A program made the translations under genes and the position numbers. Of a stretch of DNA of 64,000 bases, positions 7,512 to 15,784 are shown piece after piece. The number at the start of each line of letters is the position of its first letter. The stretch's first letter is position 1. Source of the stretch: Candidatus Helarchaeota archaeon (GTDB taxonomy: Archaea; Asgardarchaeota; Lokiarchaeia; Helarchaeales; RDOG01); contig JAHPZH010000001.1 of the NCBI GenBank assembly GCA_019058315.1, positions 275,566 to 339,565 of the forward strand, read 5' to 3'. Below the pieces are notes generated by a model, which saw only the letters and a list, made by a program, of their open reading frames with translations, had not been told where the DNA came from and did not search any database.

Positions 7512-8663
7512 ATGAAATCCAAATCATTAGTTTCTATTGTAAAAGGGCAAGATCCAATAATAATTACTCAAAAAGCTATAAATCTATTGAGAGGAATTAA
7601 TAAATTTATTAAAAAGAGTGATAAAGTAGTAATAAAACCTAATTTAGTAGTTCCTCTACCAAACGAAACTGGAGTTACAACCTCTCCCTTAGTTGTAAAA
7701 GCTATAATTGAGCTACTTAAGAAAAATGGAAATGAAAAAATAACTGTAGGAGATTCGCCTTTCTTTCCATTTAATGCAAGGGATTGTTTTGAAAGAACAA
7801 GAATGAGGGAAATTATTGAGGATAATAATGTAGATATCGCATATTTTGACGAAGAAGAATATATTTCATTAGATAATCCACAAGGGAAATTACTTAAAAA
7901 GATCAATCTTCCCAAAAGCATTGTTGATTGTGATGCTATCATATCAGTTGCTAAAATGAAATGTCATTCTCAAACTCTAGTATCACTATCTATAAAAAAT
8001 CAGATTGGAATTCTCTCTCCTAACGATAAACAGATTTTTCATCGAGATGATCTTCATCAAAAGATAATAGATTTTTTTATTGCATTAAGAAGTAAATTAA
8101 AATTGGCAGTAATGGATGCAATTATTGCTTTAGAGGGTCAAGGACCAACATATGGAAATCCTGTAGATCTAAACCTTGTTTTGGCAAGTCAAGATTTTTT
8201 AGCATTGGATTCGGTTTGTTGTGAAATTATGGATATAGAAATGAATTCAATAGCCCATCTTCGTCTTGCAGTTCAAGAAGATCTTGGAAAATATAATTCA
8301 AATAATATTGAAATTCATGGAGAAAAAATTGATGAAGTTAAACACCCATTTGTAAAGGCTTCTCAGGAATTAATAGGTGTTTATCCAAATGTCCATGTCT
8401 ATGTAGGTGGAGCATGTAAAATAGGCTGTTTTGCTTGGGGTAGAGTTGCAATTGATTCCTTAGTTAAAAAGGAAGAATTAGATAAATATGGTGATATTTC
8501 AATAATTATGGGTGTTGATCCAAGTGTTCCTGAAAAACTAATTGGAACGGTTTTTGTTATTGGAGATTGTGCTAAAAAATATCAAGATAAAGGAATTTTT
8601 ATACCTGGGTGTCCTCCCTTTATGACCTATAAAGAGGTTAGAGATAATTTAATGAAAAAATAA
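7512..8663 (+). CDS. DUF362 domain protein with C-terminal Cys motifs
   Basis: 383 aa. DUF362 features are VVIKPNLVVPLPNETGVTTSP (about 39-59), a GDSPFFPF motif at 80-87 and an SVAKMKCHSQT segment at 145-155. The C-terminal part carries Cys302 and Cys306 (ACKIGC), Cys353 (GDCA) and Cys367 (GCPP). The same C-terminal order is seen in the DUF362 protein encoded at 26571-28037, so it is a conserved domain that may hold an Fe-S cluster or other metal. It is divergent from the MoaD-like gene, with 79 bases between. Function unknown. Confidence 0.87.
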   Translation: MKSKSLVSIVKGQDPIIITQKAINLLRGINKFIKKSDKVVIKPNLVVPLPNETGVTTSPLVVKAIIELLKKNGNEKITVGDSPFFPFNARDCFERTRMREIIEDNNVDIAYFDEEEYISLDNPQGKLLKKINLPKSIVDCDAIISVAKMKCHSQTLVSLSIKNQIGILSPNDKQIFHRDDLHQKIIDFFIALRSKLKLAVMDAIIALEGQGPTYGNPVDLNLVLASQDFLALDSVCCEIMDIEMNSIAHLRLAVQEDLGKYNSNNIEIHGEKIDEVKHPFVKASQELIGVYPNVHVYVGGACKIGCFAWGRVAIDSLVKKEELDKYGDISIIMGVDPSVPEKLIGTVFVIGDCAKKYQDKGIFIPGCPPFMTYKEVRDNLMKK

Positions 8664-8686
8664 AGATAATCAAACATTTCTAATTA

Positions 8687-9916
8687 TTATTCTATTTTTG
8701 TTTCAATATCCGGAGAAATGGATTTCATTTTATATCTTTTAGGAAGGTCTGCAATATGTTTAGGACCTTCTTCCATTGCAATTTTAAAACCAACGCCAGC
8801 TCTTTCTTCAATTCGATGAAATGGTGTTTCTCCAATAGCTTCTTGAATGATCTCGGTTATGAAGTAGATTGGTATTTTAGATTCAAGTGTAACTTTTGCT
8901 AATGAGAGTATTAAAAAACATCCTCCACAATAAACTACTAGACCTTCAGCTCCTGATTCTTCTGCTTCTTTCAATCTAACTTGGGCGTCCATTACTATAT
9001 CCATTATATCTTGTTTTCTTGCAAATGAAGCAATCCCACAGCATAATGCGTTTTGTTTATTATGTTTCATCTCCACAATTTCTACGCCACAAGTTTGTAA
9101 AATTTTACGACTAAGATCAAAATAATGTGTTCCAAATGGTTTCGCATGACAATTATCATGTAATGTAAGTTTTTTGTTTACTTTATTCCTGATTTTTATG
9201 TTTCCATTCTCTATCCTTTCTGAAAGAAAATCCAATAAGCCAGTAGCTTCGAAATCATATTTAACATTAAATTTATCTGGATATATTTTAAGGATGGTAT
9301 CATAGCACCCTAAGCATGGAAATAATATTTTTTTAACTCCTATTTCTTTAAATTGTTTTTCCAGTCTCTTTGCAGTTTGTTCAGCTGTATCAAAAACGCC
9401 TAATCTATAAAAAGGTTCTGCACAACAAAGTTCATCCGTCATCATAATGTTCTGGTCTTCAAAAAGTTTCGATTTAAAAAGAAAAAAAGCCCCACCACAC
9501 ATAGAGCATCCAGGATATAGAAATTCTTCACACTTAGTTAATTCAGACCAAGATGTATAGAGTTGTTTTTCATCTTCAGGAACTCTCTCTTTTAAAATTG
9601 ACCATAAATTTGGTTTTGGTTGAAGGGGAGTGAGTATAAATCTAGAAATGTTTGCTAACCCTTTCTCTTTATATTTCTCATACCATCTATAAAGAATCAA
9701 TTCATAAGGATTGCAATTATTAGGACAAATTAGATTACACGTCATGCAGCTAGTACATTTTTTAATAATATGTTTGGCCTTTTCACCCTCAATTAATTTT
9801 CTCATTTCTTCTTTTGCTTCTTCTAAAGGCAATTCTAATACTGGACATTTGTGTAAACAGAGACCACATAAATCGCATTGCTCTTTTTTAAAAAAATAAT
9901 ATTTGTTTTCAACCAT
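8687..9916 (-). CDS. Fe-S oxidoreductase of the GlpC/HdrC-HdrB (CCG-domain) type
   Basis: 409 aa. An N-terminal two-cluster ferredoxin domain has CDLCGLCLHKC (Cys14, 17, 20, 24) and CTSCMTCNLIC (Cys54, 57, 60, 64). It is followed by two cysteine-rich domains: the first contains Cys137, Cys164-165 and CLGC (201-204); the second has CCG at 292-294 and CGGC at 330-333. This is the HdrC-HdrB fusion layout of GlpC, LutA and HdrD-like proteins, which pass electrons between flavoproteins and membrane carriers or disulfides. A GlpA/GlpD-type dehydrogenase lies 18 kb away, so GlpC is a possible role but not a linked one. The gene is 14 bases downstream of the GTPase gene and probably co-transcribed. 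Confidence 0.9.
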   Translation of the reverse strand: MVENKYYFFKKEQCDLCGLCLHKCPVLELPLEEAKEEMRKLIEGEKAKHIIKKCTSCMTCNLICPNNCNPYELILYRWYEKYKEKGLANISRFILTPLQPKPNLWSILKERVPEDEKQLYTSWSELTKCEEFLYPGCSMCGGAFFLFKSKLFEDQNIMMTDELCCAEPFYRLGVFDTAEQTAKRLEKQFKEIGVKKILFPCLGCYDTILKIYPDKFNVKYDFEATGLLDFLSERIENGNIKIRNKVNKKLTLHDNCHAKPFGTHYFDLSRKILQTCGVEIVEMKHNKQNALCCGIASFARKQDIMDIVMDAQVRLKEAEESGAEGLVVYCGGCFLILSLAKVTLESKIPIYFITEIIQEAIGETPFHRIEERAGVGFKIAMEEGPKHIADLPKRYKMKSISPDIETKIE

Positions 9917-9930
9917 TATTAATCTCCAAA

Positions 9931-10872
9931 TTAACTAAAATAACCCTTAGTTATTTCAAAAACCCGATAACCAAGTTCTGGTAACTTTTTTAGAATAAGC
10001 ATTTCCGTTTTTGGGTTTTTAGAATAACACGTAATAAAATAAGTATCATCTTTAAATGAAAATTTTTGAAAATAAGCCTTTCCATTTTCTAGCTCAATAT
10101 CAGTCCAAAAATCTATAACATCTGTAATCCTTTTTGAGGAATCATCTTTTATTGAATCTTCAACCCAACTATTTAAGAATTGTTTAAGAGCAGATTGAGC
10201 GATCTGGAGATTTTCTTCATTACTACTATGTTTTTCTAAAATGAGGAGATTTTCTTCAAGAAGTATTATTGAAGAGGAAAATGTCGCTCTTGCAAATTCT
10301 TTTAATAATTTTTTGAAAAGATCTTTTATTACAGTGATTTGTTTCAGTCCTTGTGAGAAACTATTAATTATTGACCAATAATCATAAATAGAAGTCTCAA
10401 AAAATGTAACGTTTTTCAAGCTACCAAATTTATTCTTAATCTCTTCAGCTCTTTGTTGAATCTCTGGAAGCTCTCTTTTATCTGGGTCCATTTTATGAAT
10501 TAATATGAAAACACGAGAAGTGTCTATTGATTTAATTTCTGATACTTTCATTAATTGTTGAAAATATTCAAAGGATTCATCAATATTATCGCCTTGAACA
10601 TCCACGAAATAATATATTATATCATTATCCGTGAGGAATTTATGCGATTTTTTAATATATTCATCCCGATATATTTTTTGTCCTCCATAATCCCAAATTT
10701 GAAATTTATATCCGAGAATATTCAATGAATTCCTCTGCGCACCTGTTGTAGGCTTTAAATTATAAAGAGATCCAAACTTCTTTTGTAATACACTTAAAAA
10801 TGTTGATTTTCCAGATTCTTCCATACCTAAAAAAGCAATTCTTTTTGCTAATTTATCATCTAATTCTTCCAA
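9931..10872 (-). CDS. Rag/Gtr-like small GTPase with C-terminal roadblock/longin-like region
   Basis: 313 aa. The G domain occupies about 10-190: G1 GMEESGKST (16-24), G2 PTTGAQ (41-46), G3 WDYGGQ (60-65), G4 HKMD (126-129) and a G5-like TSIYD (160-164). HKMD instead of NKxD together with DxGGQ is typical of the Rag/Gtr and Arl/Arf side of the Ras superfamily. The ~115 residues after the G domain have the alternating strand and helix pattern expected of a roadblock/longin-type dimerisation domain, as in RagA/Gtr1. Such GTPases are a feature of Asgard archaea. It precedes the Fe-S oxidoreductase gene on the same strand. Confidence 0.85.
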   Translation of the reverse strand: MEELDDKLAKRIAFLGMEESGKSTFLSVLQKKFGSLYNLKPTTGAQRNSLNILGYKFQIWDYGGQKIYRDEYIKKSHKFLTDNDIIYYFVDVQGDNIDESFEYFQQLMKVSEIKSIDTSRVFILIHKMDPDKRELPEIQQRAEEIKNKFGSLKNVTFFETSIYDYWSIINSFSQGLKQITVIKDLFKKLLKEFARATFSSSIILLEENLLILEKHSSNEENLQIAQSALKQFLNSWVEDSIKDDSSKRITDVIDFWTDIELENGKAYFQKFSFKDDTYFITCYSKNPKTEMLILKKLPELGYRVFEITKGYFS

Positions 10873-11030
10873 TTTAATATTTTACTCCAGCTAGTCAATT
10901 AACTAAAAATATTGAGTTTTATCAGTATTTATCTCATATTAAAAAATTTTAGGTACAATATTGAATTCATTTTAATAATTTTTATTGAAAATTATGATTA
11001 TCCTTTTGAAAAAAGAAAAAAGAAATTCAA

Positions 11031-11327
11031 TTATGATGTTAAATTTTTTATGACTTCTTCTGTTTGTTCAATTGACATAACTTGTTTTACTTCATAAAAA
11101 GCAAATGGAACATATTTTTGGGTTGCATTAGTAACTTCAACTTCAGTTCCTTCCATAATACTATATCCTTTTGTTTCACCAACAAATAATCCCCAATCCT
11201 TGGTTAGACCTTGTTTAATTTGTTCCTTTATCATGGACAAAAGAAAATTCCACCCCGTTCCTCGATCTTTACGACCAGTTGGTATTCTTCTTTGGTCGAT
11301 TTCCCAAAGAATTAGATATTTTGGCAT
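11031..11327 (-). CDS. Small conserved hypothetical, likely ferredoxin-like alpha/beta fold
   Basis: 98 aa, opening with MPKYLILWEIDQRRIPTG, a middle GWNFLLSMIKEQIKQGL, GLFVGETKGYSIMEG, and ending in a helix. The strand-helix-strand order and length resemble small dimeric alpha/beta-barrel proteins (YCII/DUF3303-like), which I cannot confirm. It is a single gene, divergent from the alcohol dehydrogenase gene. Downstream (10873-11030) I see only AT-rich sequence. Confidence 0.65.
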   Translation of the reverse strand: MPKYLILWEIDQRRIPTGRKDRGTGWNFLLSMIKEQIKQGLTKDWGLFVGETKGYSIMEGTEVEVTNATQKYVPFAFYEVKQVMSIEQTEEVIKNLTS

Positions 11328-11451
11328 AAATTGACACCTAATCTAATCTATTACATTATTATTGAAAAGAGTAAAATTGTATTTTTTTAAAATTAGTATT
11401 AATAATTTTATTAATTTTTTAAATATCATTCTAAAATTAGGTTAAATAAAA

Positions 11452-12501
11452 ATGAAAGCTGCTTTTTTTCAAGGTCCAAATCAAAAACCATTATTTAAGA
11501 TTGAAGATGTAGAAATACCAAAACCTAGCGTAAATGAAGTTTTGGTTAGAAATTATGCCTCAGCATTATGTGGAACGGATTTACATATTATTGACGGTTC
11601 CTTACTAAGAAACATCAAAGGAGAATGGCTGGCATATAAAGATTTGCCTATTGTAATAGGGCATGAAGCTTCAGGAATTGTTGAAGAAGTAGGAAAAAAC
11701 GTTAAAAGGTTGAAGAAAGGAGATCATGTATTCACAGCTCCTAATATATTCTGCGGTTACTGTTCTCATTGTATTCGTGGAAAAACAAATTTATGTAATA
11801 ATCGCAAAGTTATTGGGCTTCACTACCCTGGTTTCCACTCAGAATTCTTTGTTTGTGATGAAAAATCACTTTATTTGCTACCTGAAAATATTGATTTTGA
11901 TACTGGATGTTTAATAGGTGATACTTTAGGAACTGCATATCATGCTATTAAGCAAATAAATATTCAACCAGGTGATATCGTTTCTGTTTGGGGGCTTGGA
12001 CCTATTGGTACGACTGTGGCACAAATGGCAAAGATTGCTGGAGCTTCTAAAATTATCGCAATTGATGTAATGAATGAACGAATTCAATTAGCTAAAGATT
12101 TAGGAATGGATGTTTGTATTCATGCGGATGAAGCAAGAGATAAAATTATGGATTTAACAATGAATGAAGGTGTAGATGTAAGTATAGAAGTGACAGGTAT
12201 AAATATTGTTTTAGAAAATGCGTTTAATACTACCCGTAAAGGTGGAAAGGTCCTAGTTGTTGGGATACATTCAAAAAAGTTAAATTTGTATACTCTAGCT
12301 TTGAGTTATCGGGAAATTTCTATGATAGGGACATTTTCCCATACTTTTAACGAATCCGAACATATTATAAATTTAATTAGCTCAAATAAGATTAATTTAA
12401 AATCGTTAATTAGCCATAAATTTCCCCTAGAAGAAATAAATGAAGCTTATAAATTATTTATTGCGAAAAAAACGAATAAAGTTATCCTAAATCCCCACTA
12501 G
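11452..12501 (+). CDS. Zinc-dependent medium-chain alcohol/threonine dehydrogenase family
   Basis: 349 aa, standard MDR length. Catalytic zinc ligands are seen at Cys40 (SALCGTD) and His71-Glu72 (GHEASGIVEEVG). The four structural zinc cysteines are at 101, 104, 107 and 115 (CGYCSHCIRGKTNLC). The Rossmann motif GLGPIG is at 181-186 with the cofactor-deciding Asp at about 205 (IAIDVMNE), which suggests NAD rather than NADP. The substrate (threonine, sorbitol or an alcohol) cannot be fixed. It overlaps the convergent transglutaminase-like gene by 20 bases at the 3' end. Confidence 0.92.
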   Translation: MKAAFFQGPNQKPLFKIEDVEIPKPSVNEVLVRNYASALCGTDLHIIDGSLLRNIKGEWLAYKDLPIVIGHEASGIVEEVGKNVKRLKKGDHVFTAPNIFCGYCSHCIRGKTNLCNNRKVIGLHYPGFHSEFFVCDEKSLYLLPENIDFDTGCLIGDTLGTAYHAIKQINIQPGDIVSVWGLGPIGTTVAQMAKIAGASKIIAIDVMNERIQLAKDLGMDVCIHADEARDKIMDLTMNEGVDVSIEVTGINIVLENAFNTTRKGGKVLVVGIHSKKLNLYTLALSYREISMIGTFSHTFNESEHIINLISSNKINLKSLISHKFPLEEINEAYKLFIAKKTNKVILNPH

Positions 12502-13147
12502 AACTTCTTGAAAAAATATTTAGACTTCCACCAGCTGTCATGTAAGCCTTCATAAACACGTCAAATATATGTTTTAATGGAAGATCTGCAAATGTTCCCC
12601 TATCACTTATATATTCAATATGTTTTTTACCATCTAAAGTGGTTTTTGGAAGCATACCATCATTAATTCCATCGAATTCGACAGTTTTGTGACCAAATTT
12701 CTGACATAGCTCTATATTAAAAGCGGGCGTAGCTTTAATCCATTTATTATTAAGATACAGCTCTGTGTAACCATGAAAAATAAACAAGTCTGTTCCCATT
12801 TCGTTTTTCAATTTTGGCGTTATTTGATGATTTCTAATATCTGCAAAATGTAGTCGTGATGGGATATTAACGGCTCTCGCTAATGTTGCAAGAACAACGG
12901 CCTTAGGAACACACCAAGCTCTTCCTTTTCGAATTATATTAGAAGCTTTGTAGCTTTTTTTCATAAACGAGAGAGAGTAAGGATCGTAAGGGATCTTATC
13001 CCGAGTCCAATAGAATATACTCTTTGCTTTTTCTATTGGATCAGACATATCCCTTGTGAGTTCATATGCAATATCAGAAATTAATTCAGAATCTGTATCA
13101 ATAAAATAAGTCTGTTTAAGATATTTCTCGTCTATTTTAGATTCCAA
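12482..13147 (-). CDS. Transglutaminase-like (papain-fold) protein
   Basis: 221 aa. The core runs from about 25 to 150. GRAWCVPKAVVLATLARAV at 75-93 has the nucleophile Cys79, and FHGYTELYL at 124-132 has His125. In place of the usual third-residue Asp after KW is KATPAFN (Thr140); this variant pattern with IELC following is familiar from a bacterial/archaeal subgroup, so the third catalytic residue may be supplied differently. The family hydrolyses or transfers amide bonds in proteins or peptides. No signal peptide is visible, so a cytoplasmic location is likely. It is convergent with the dehydrogenase gene. Confidence 0.85.
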   Translation of the reverse strand: MESKIDEKYLKQTYFIDTDSELISDIAYELTRDMSDPIEKAKSIFYWTRDKIPYDPYSLSFMKKSYKASNIIRKGRAWCVPKAVVLATLARAVNIPSRLHFADIRNHQITPKLKNEMGTDLFIFHGYTELYLNNKWIKATPAFNIELCQKFGHKTVEFDGINDGMLPKTTLDGKKHIEYISDRGTFADLPLKHIFDVFMKAYMTAGGSLNIFSRSSSGDLG

Positions 13148-13302
13148 TTTTAATACTACTCACAATTTGTCTATCCAACAGAGAAATTTTTAGTTATAAT
13201 TATTTCTGAATAACTGGATTTTATTAAATTAGAAAACAAACCTTTAAATTTTAGACGATTAAAATAATAACTGGAAAATTATTTTAACGGAGGTTAGATA
13301 AT

Positions 13303-14310
13303 TTGAGTCAATGGGACCAAATAGTAACAGAAGAAGATGAAGGGTTTCATAAAAAAGATATAATGGAGTGGTATTATATCGCTGGGATTTTTAATGATAC
13401 TAGTCCTGAATTTGAAGATTGGGTATTCGTAAATACGTTTCTGGTCACTCAAGGAATTCGTGAATTTAATAGTATGTGGCTTTTCCCTACACATGAAAAT
13501 AAGGTTTTTGATATAGGTTATATGAGTTTAAAACCACGATCAATAAAAGTGAGTAAAAAACAAGTTGATACCACTTATAAAAATAATTTCTTTAAAGGAT
13601 TCTATCCAAATTATCATCTATACTTCGAGGGAATAGATAATAAATATATTTTTGATTTAAAGTTTAAGGCAGATGCTGAAATAAAATGGGTTACCAAAAA
13701 GGGATCAAATGAGAAAGTAATACGAGCTGACAGAAGTTCATATTTGTATGATTATTTTATTCCCCGCATCTTACATGAAGGGACATTAACAATTGATGGA
13801 AAAGAATGGCCAGTTCGAGCCGATGGTTATTATGAGCATGTACGCGGATTTGTAGACCCAACTGAAACGAAAGGCTGGTTATGGATTGGTACTCCAAGAG
13901 CGGAAGGAAAAGGAAAAAGTAAGAAACTTACCATTAATATCGGTACTGCTTTTAATCTAGACAATACACCACAAAATCAAATGATATATTTCACTGAAAA
14001 TGGAAAAGATTATGGTAGTTTCGAAAAATATGATATTAAAATTCTTGAAATAGAAAAATTTGAGGGTGCAGATTACCCTAATAAGTTACAAATAACTTCT
14101 GAAGAAGGAAGTGATAAGATGGATATTATATTTACAAGGTTACCGAGCACCCATAAAGTTAGTGGAGGAAGGGAGAATGCTATGATTCAAGCAATTTTTA
14201 TAACTGGTCCTTGTGTTTGTAAGGGATATCTGCAATGGAATAATAAAAAATATGATGTCAATAGCATTAGTATCGGAAGTTCCATGTATTTAACACAAAT
14301 TGGGAAATAA
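13303..14310 (+). CDS. AttH/CrtC-like lipocalin-fold protein, copy 1
   Basis: 335 aa starting with TTG, 8-12 bases after a GGAGG ribosome site. DIMEWYYIAGIF near residue 19 corresponds to the EWWY-type signature, and DGYYEHVRGF (about 172-181) followed by GWLWIG corresponds to the second signature of the AttH / carotenoid 1,2-hydratase-like superfamily (double lipocalin barrel). Known members hydrate isoprenoids or act on hydrophobic compounds, but many are uncharacterised. No signal peptide is seen. A clear paralogue is encoded at 19346-20350 with the same signatures, on the far side of three minus-strand genes. Confidence 0.75.
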   Translation: MSQWDQIVTEEDEGFHKKDIMEWYYIAGIFNDTSPEFEDWVFVNTFLVTQGIREFNSMWLFPTHENKVFDIGYMSLKPRSIKVSKKQVDTTYKNNFFKGFYPNYHLYFEGIDNKYIFDLKFKADAEIKWVTKKGSNEKVIRADRSSYLYDYFIPRILHEGTLTIDGKEWPVRADGYYEHVRGFVDPTETKGWLWIGTPRAEGKGKSKKLTINIGTAFNLDNTPQNQMIYFTENGKDYGSFEKYDIKILEIEKFEGADYPNKLQITSEEGSDKMDIIFTRLPSTHKVSGGRENAMIQAIFITGPCVCKGYLQWNNKKYDVNSISIGSSMYLTQIGK

Positions 14311-14339
14311 TTTAATATGAAATAATTTTAATCTGATTA

Positions 14340-15338
14340 CTATTTCTTATTTTTTAAATTTTTTAAAAGATCTATTGCTTCCTGTAAATCTGGTTCAAAT
14401 TCTAAACTTTTTTCTAGGTATTTTATTGCTTTCTGAACATTGCCTATTTTTTCATACGCTTCTCCAATTGTGCACCATGCATATCCATATTCGGGGTCTA
14501 ATTCAACTGCTTTTTTTGAAAATTCAATCGCTTTATCAAAGTCTCCAAGCTTAAAGTAAGCGTCTCCAACCTCATTCCAAGCTTCTGCGTCTTGAGGGCA
14601 GATTTTGATGACCTCTTTATAACATTCTAATGCTTTCTGGTATCCCCCTAACTCATAGTAACTATTTCCCATCGCATACCAGCCATCATTATCTTGAGGA
14701 TCAATTTCCAATACTTTTTTGTAACATTCAATAGCTTTTTGATGTTTATTTAAATATTCATAGCTTGTTCCCATATTATGCCATGCATCTACAAAATCGG
14801 GATCAATCTCTAACGCTTTTTTGGTACACTCAATTGCTTTTTGGTGTTCTTGTAACTCATTATAGGCAATCCCCATGATAAGCCAAGCAAGCTTGAATTG
14901 GGGATTAATTTCAGTTGCTTTTTGGGAACACTCAAGTACTTTCTGATAATTCTCTAGTTCTTTATAAGTTACTGCTAAATTTGTCCATGCTATAAAATCT
15001 TGGGGGTCAATTAATATAACCTTATTATAACATTCAATAGCTTTTTCAAAATTGCCTAAGGCTTCGTAATTATTTCCCATATCAACCCAAGCATGGATAA
15101 ATTCGGGCTCTAGTTTAACTGCTTTTTCAAAGCAATAAATTGCCTTTTGATAATTTTCTGATTTTTCATAATCCAATCCAGCGTTCCACCAAAGATGAGA
15201 AGTTTTCATATCCTCCAAAGGTTTTTCCCCTTTTAATACCGAACGTATAAATTCTTTCGTCCCTTCTCCTCCAACACCTCTTAGCTTTTTTATTTTTTCA
15301 AGTTGAGCTTCTATAATCTTTTCATCTTCTTCTGACAT
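14340..15338 (-). CDS. TPR repeat protein
   Basis: 332 aa. After a charged helical leader (1-45) come eight or so 34-residue TPR units from about 46 to 325, recognisable by repeats of YQKAIECYxKxLEIDP followed by W-x-x-M/L-G-x-x-Y. TPR arrays bind peptide tails and build protein complexes. There is no catalytic domain, signal peptide or membrane segment. It lies between the AttH-like gene (convergent) and a small membrane-protein gene on the same strand. Confidence 0.92.
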   Translation of the reverse strand: MSEEDEKIIEAQLEKIKKLRGVGGEGTKEFIRSVLKGEKPLEDMKTSHLWWNAGLDYEKSENYQKAIYCFEKAVKLEPEFIHAWVDMGNNYEALGNFEKAIECYNKVILIDPQDFIAWTNLAVTYKELENYQKVLECSQKATEINPQFKLAWLIMGIAYNELQEHQKAIECTKKALEIDPDFVDAWHNMGTSYEYLNKHQKAIECYKKVLEIDPQDNDGWYAMGNSYYELGGYQKALECYKEVIKICPQDAEAWNEVGDAYFKLGDFDKAIEFSKKAVELDPEYGYAWCTIGEAYEKIGNVQKAIKYLEKSLEFEPDLQEAIDLLKNLKNKK

Positions 15339-15443
15339 TTTAGTTCAGCTAAAGTATTTAATTTAAAAGCTGAAAATTTATTTAAAAATATTTTAATTTT
15401 AAAAAAATTGAAAAAAAAAAAATTGCGATAAAAAAGAACCACA

Positions 15444-15671
15444 TTATATTATTTCTAGAAATCCAATTAGAATTAATACTGATCCAATTATAATTCCACC
15501 AATTCCAATTTTGCTATGGTTTGAAACTGCTACTATTCCCATAACTACTACTGCACCGCCCCCGCCTAACCATATATATTCCGCAAATGCAACCGGTAGA
15601 GGTATAACTAAAAGGACCGTACCAATTATGCATGAAAGTAACCCAACTGTATCATAACTTTCCCAAGGCAT
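15444..15671 (-). CDS. Small membrane protein with two or three TM helices
   Basis: 75 aa: a short polar start (MPWESYDTVG), then hydrophobic segments at about 9-28, 34-48 and 54-73, the last two glycine- and isoleucine-rich. A T-rich run on the coding strand follows the stop (about 15410-15422). It has no recognised family. Coding status rests on length, hydrophobic pattern and position between two TPR genes. Confidence 0.55.
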   Translation of the reverse strand: MPWESYDTVGLLSCIIGTVLLVIPLPVAFAEYIWLGGGGAVVVMGIVAVSNHSKIGIGGIIIGSVLILIGFLEII

Positions 15672-15784
15672 ATATTTCTCTCCAAAATTTTTTAAAATAT
15701 TATAATAATTTGTTTTTATATTTTTTATTTTAACTTAATACAATTATATCTTACACCTTTAAATTCGAAGAAAAAGAAAAAAAA

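Noticed and set aside
10912..11097. 61-aa plus-strand frame in an AT-rich gap
   Set aside because: Low-complexity Ile/Phe/Lys sequence without a ribosome site, overlapping the end of a better supported minus-strand gene.
11328..11451. AT-only inverted repeat ATTAATAA-TT-TTATTAAT in a divergent gap
   Set aside because: Composed only of A and T in very AT-rich DNA, so chance is a sufficient explanation.
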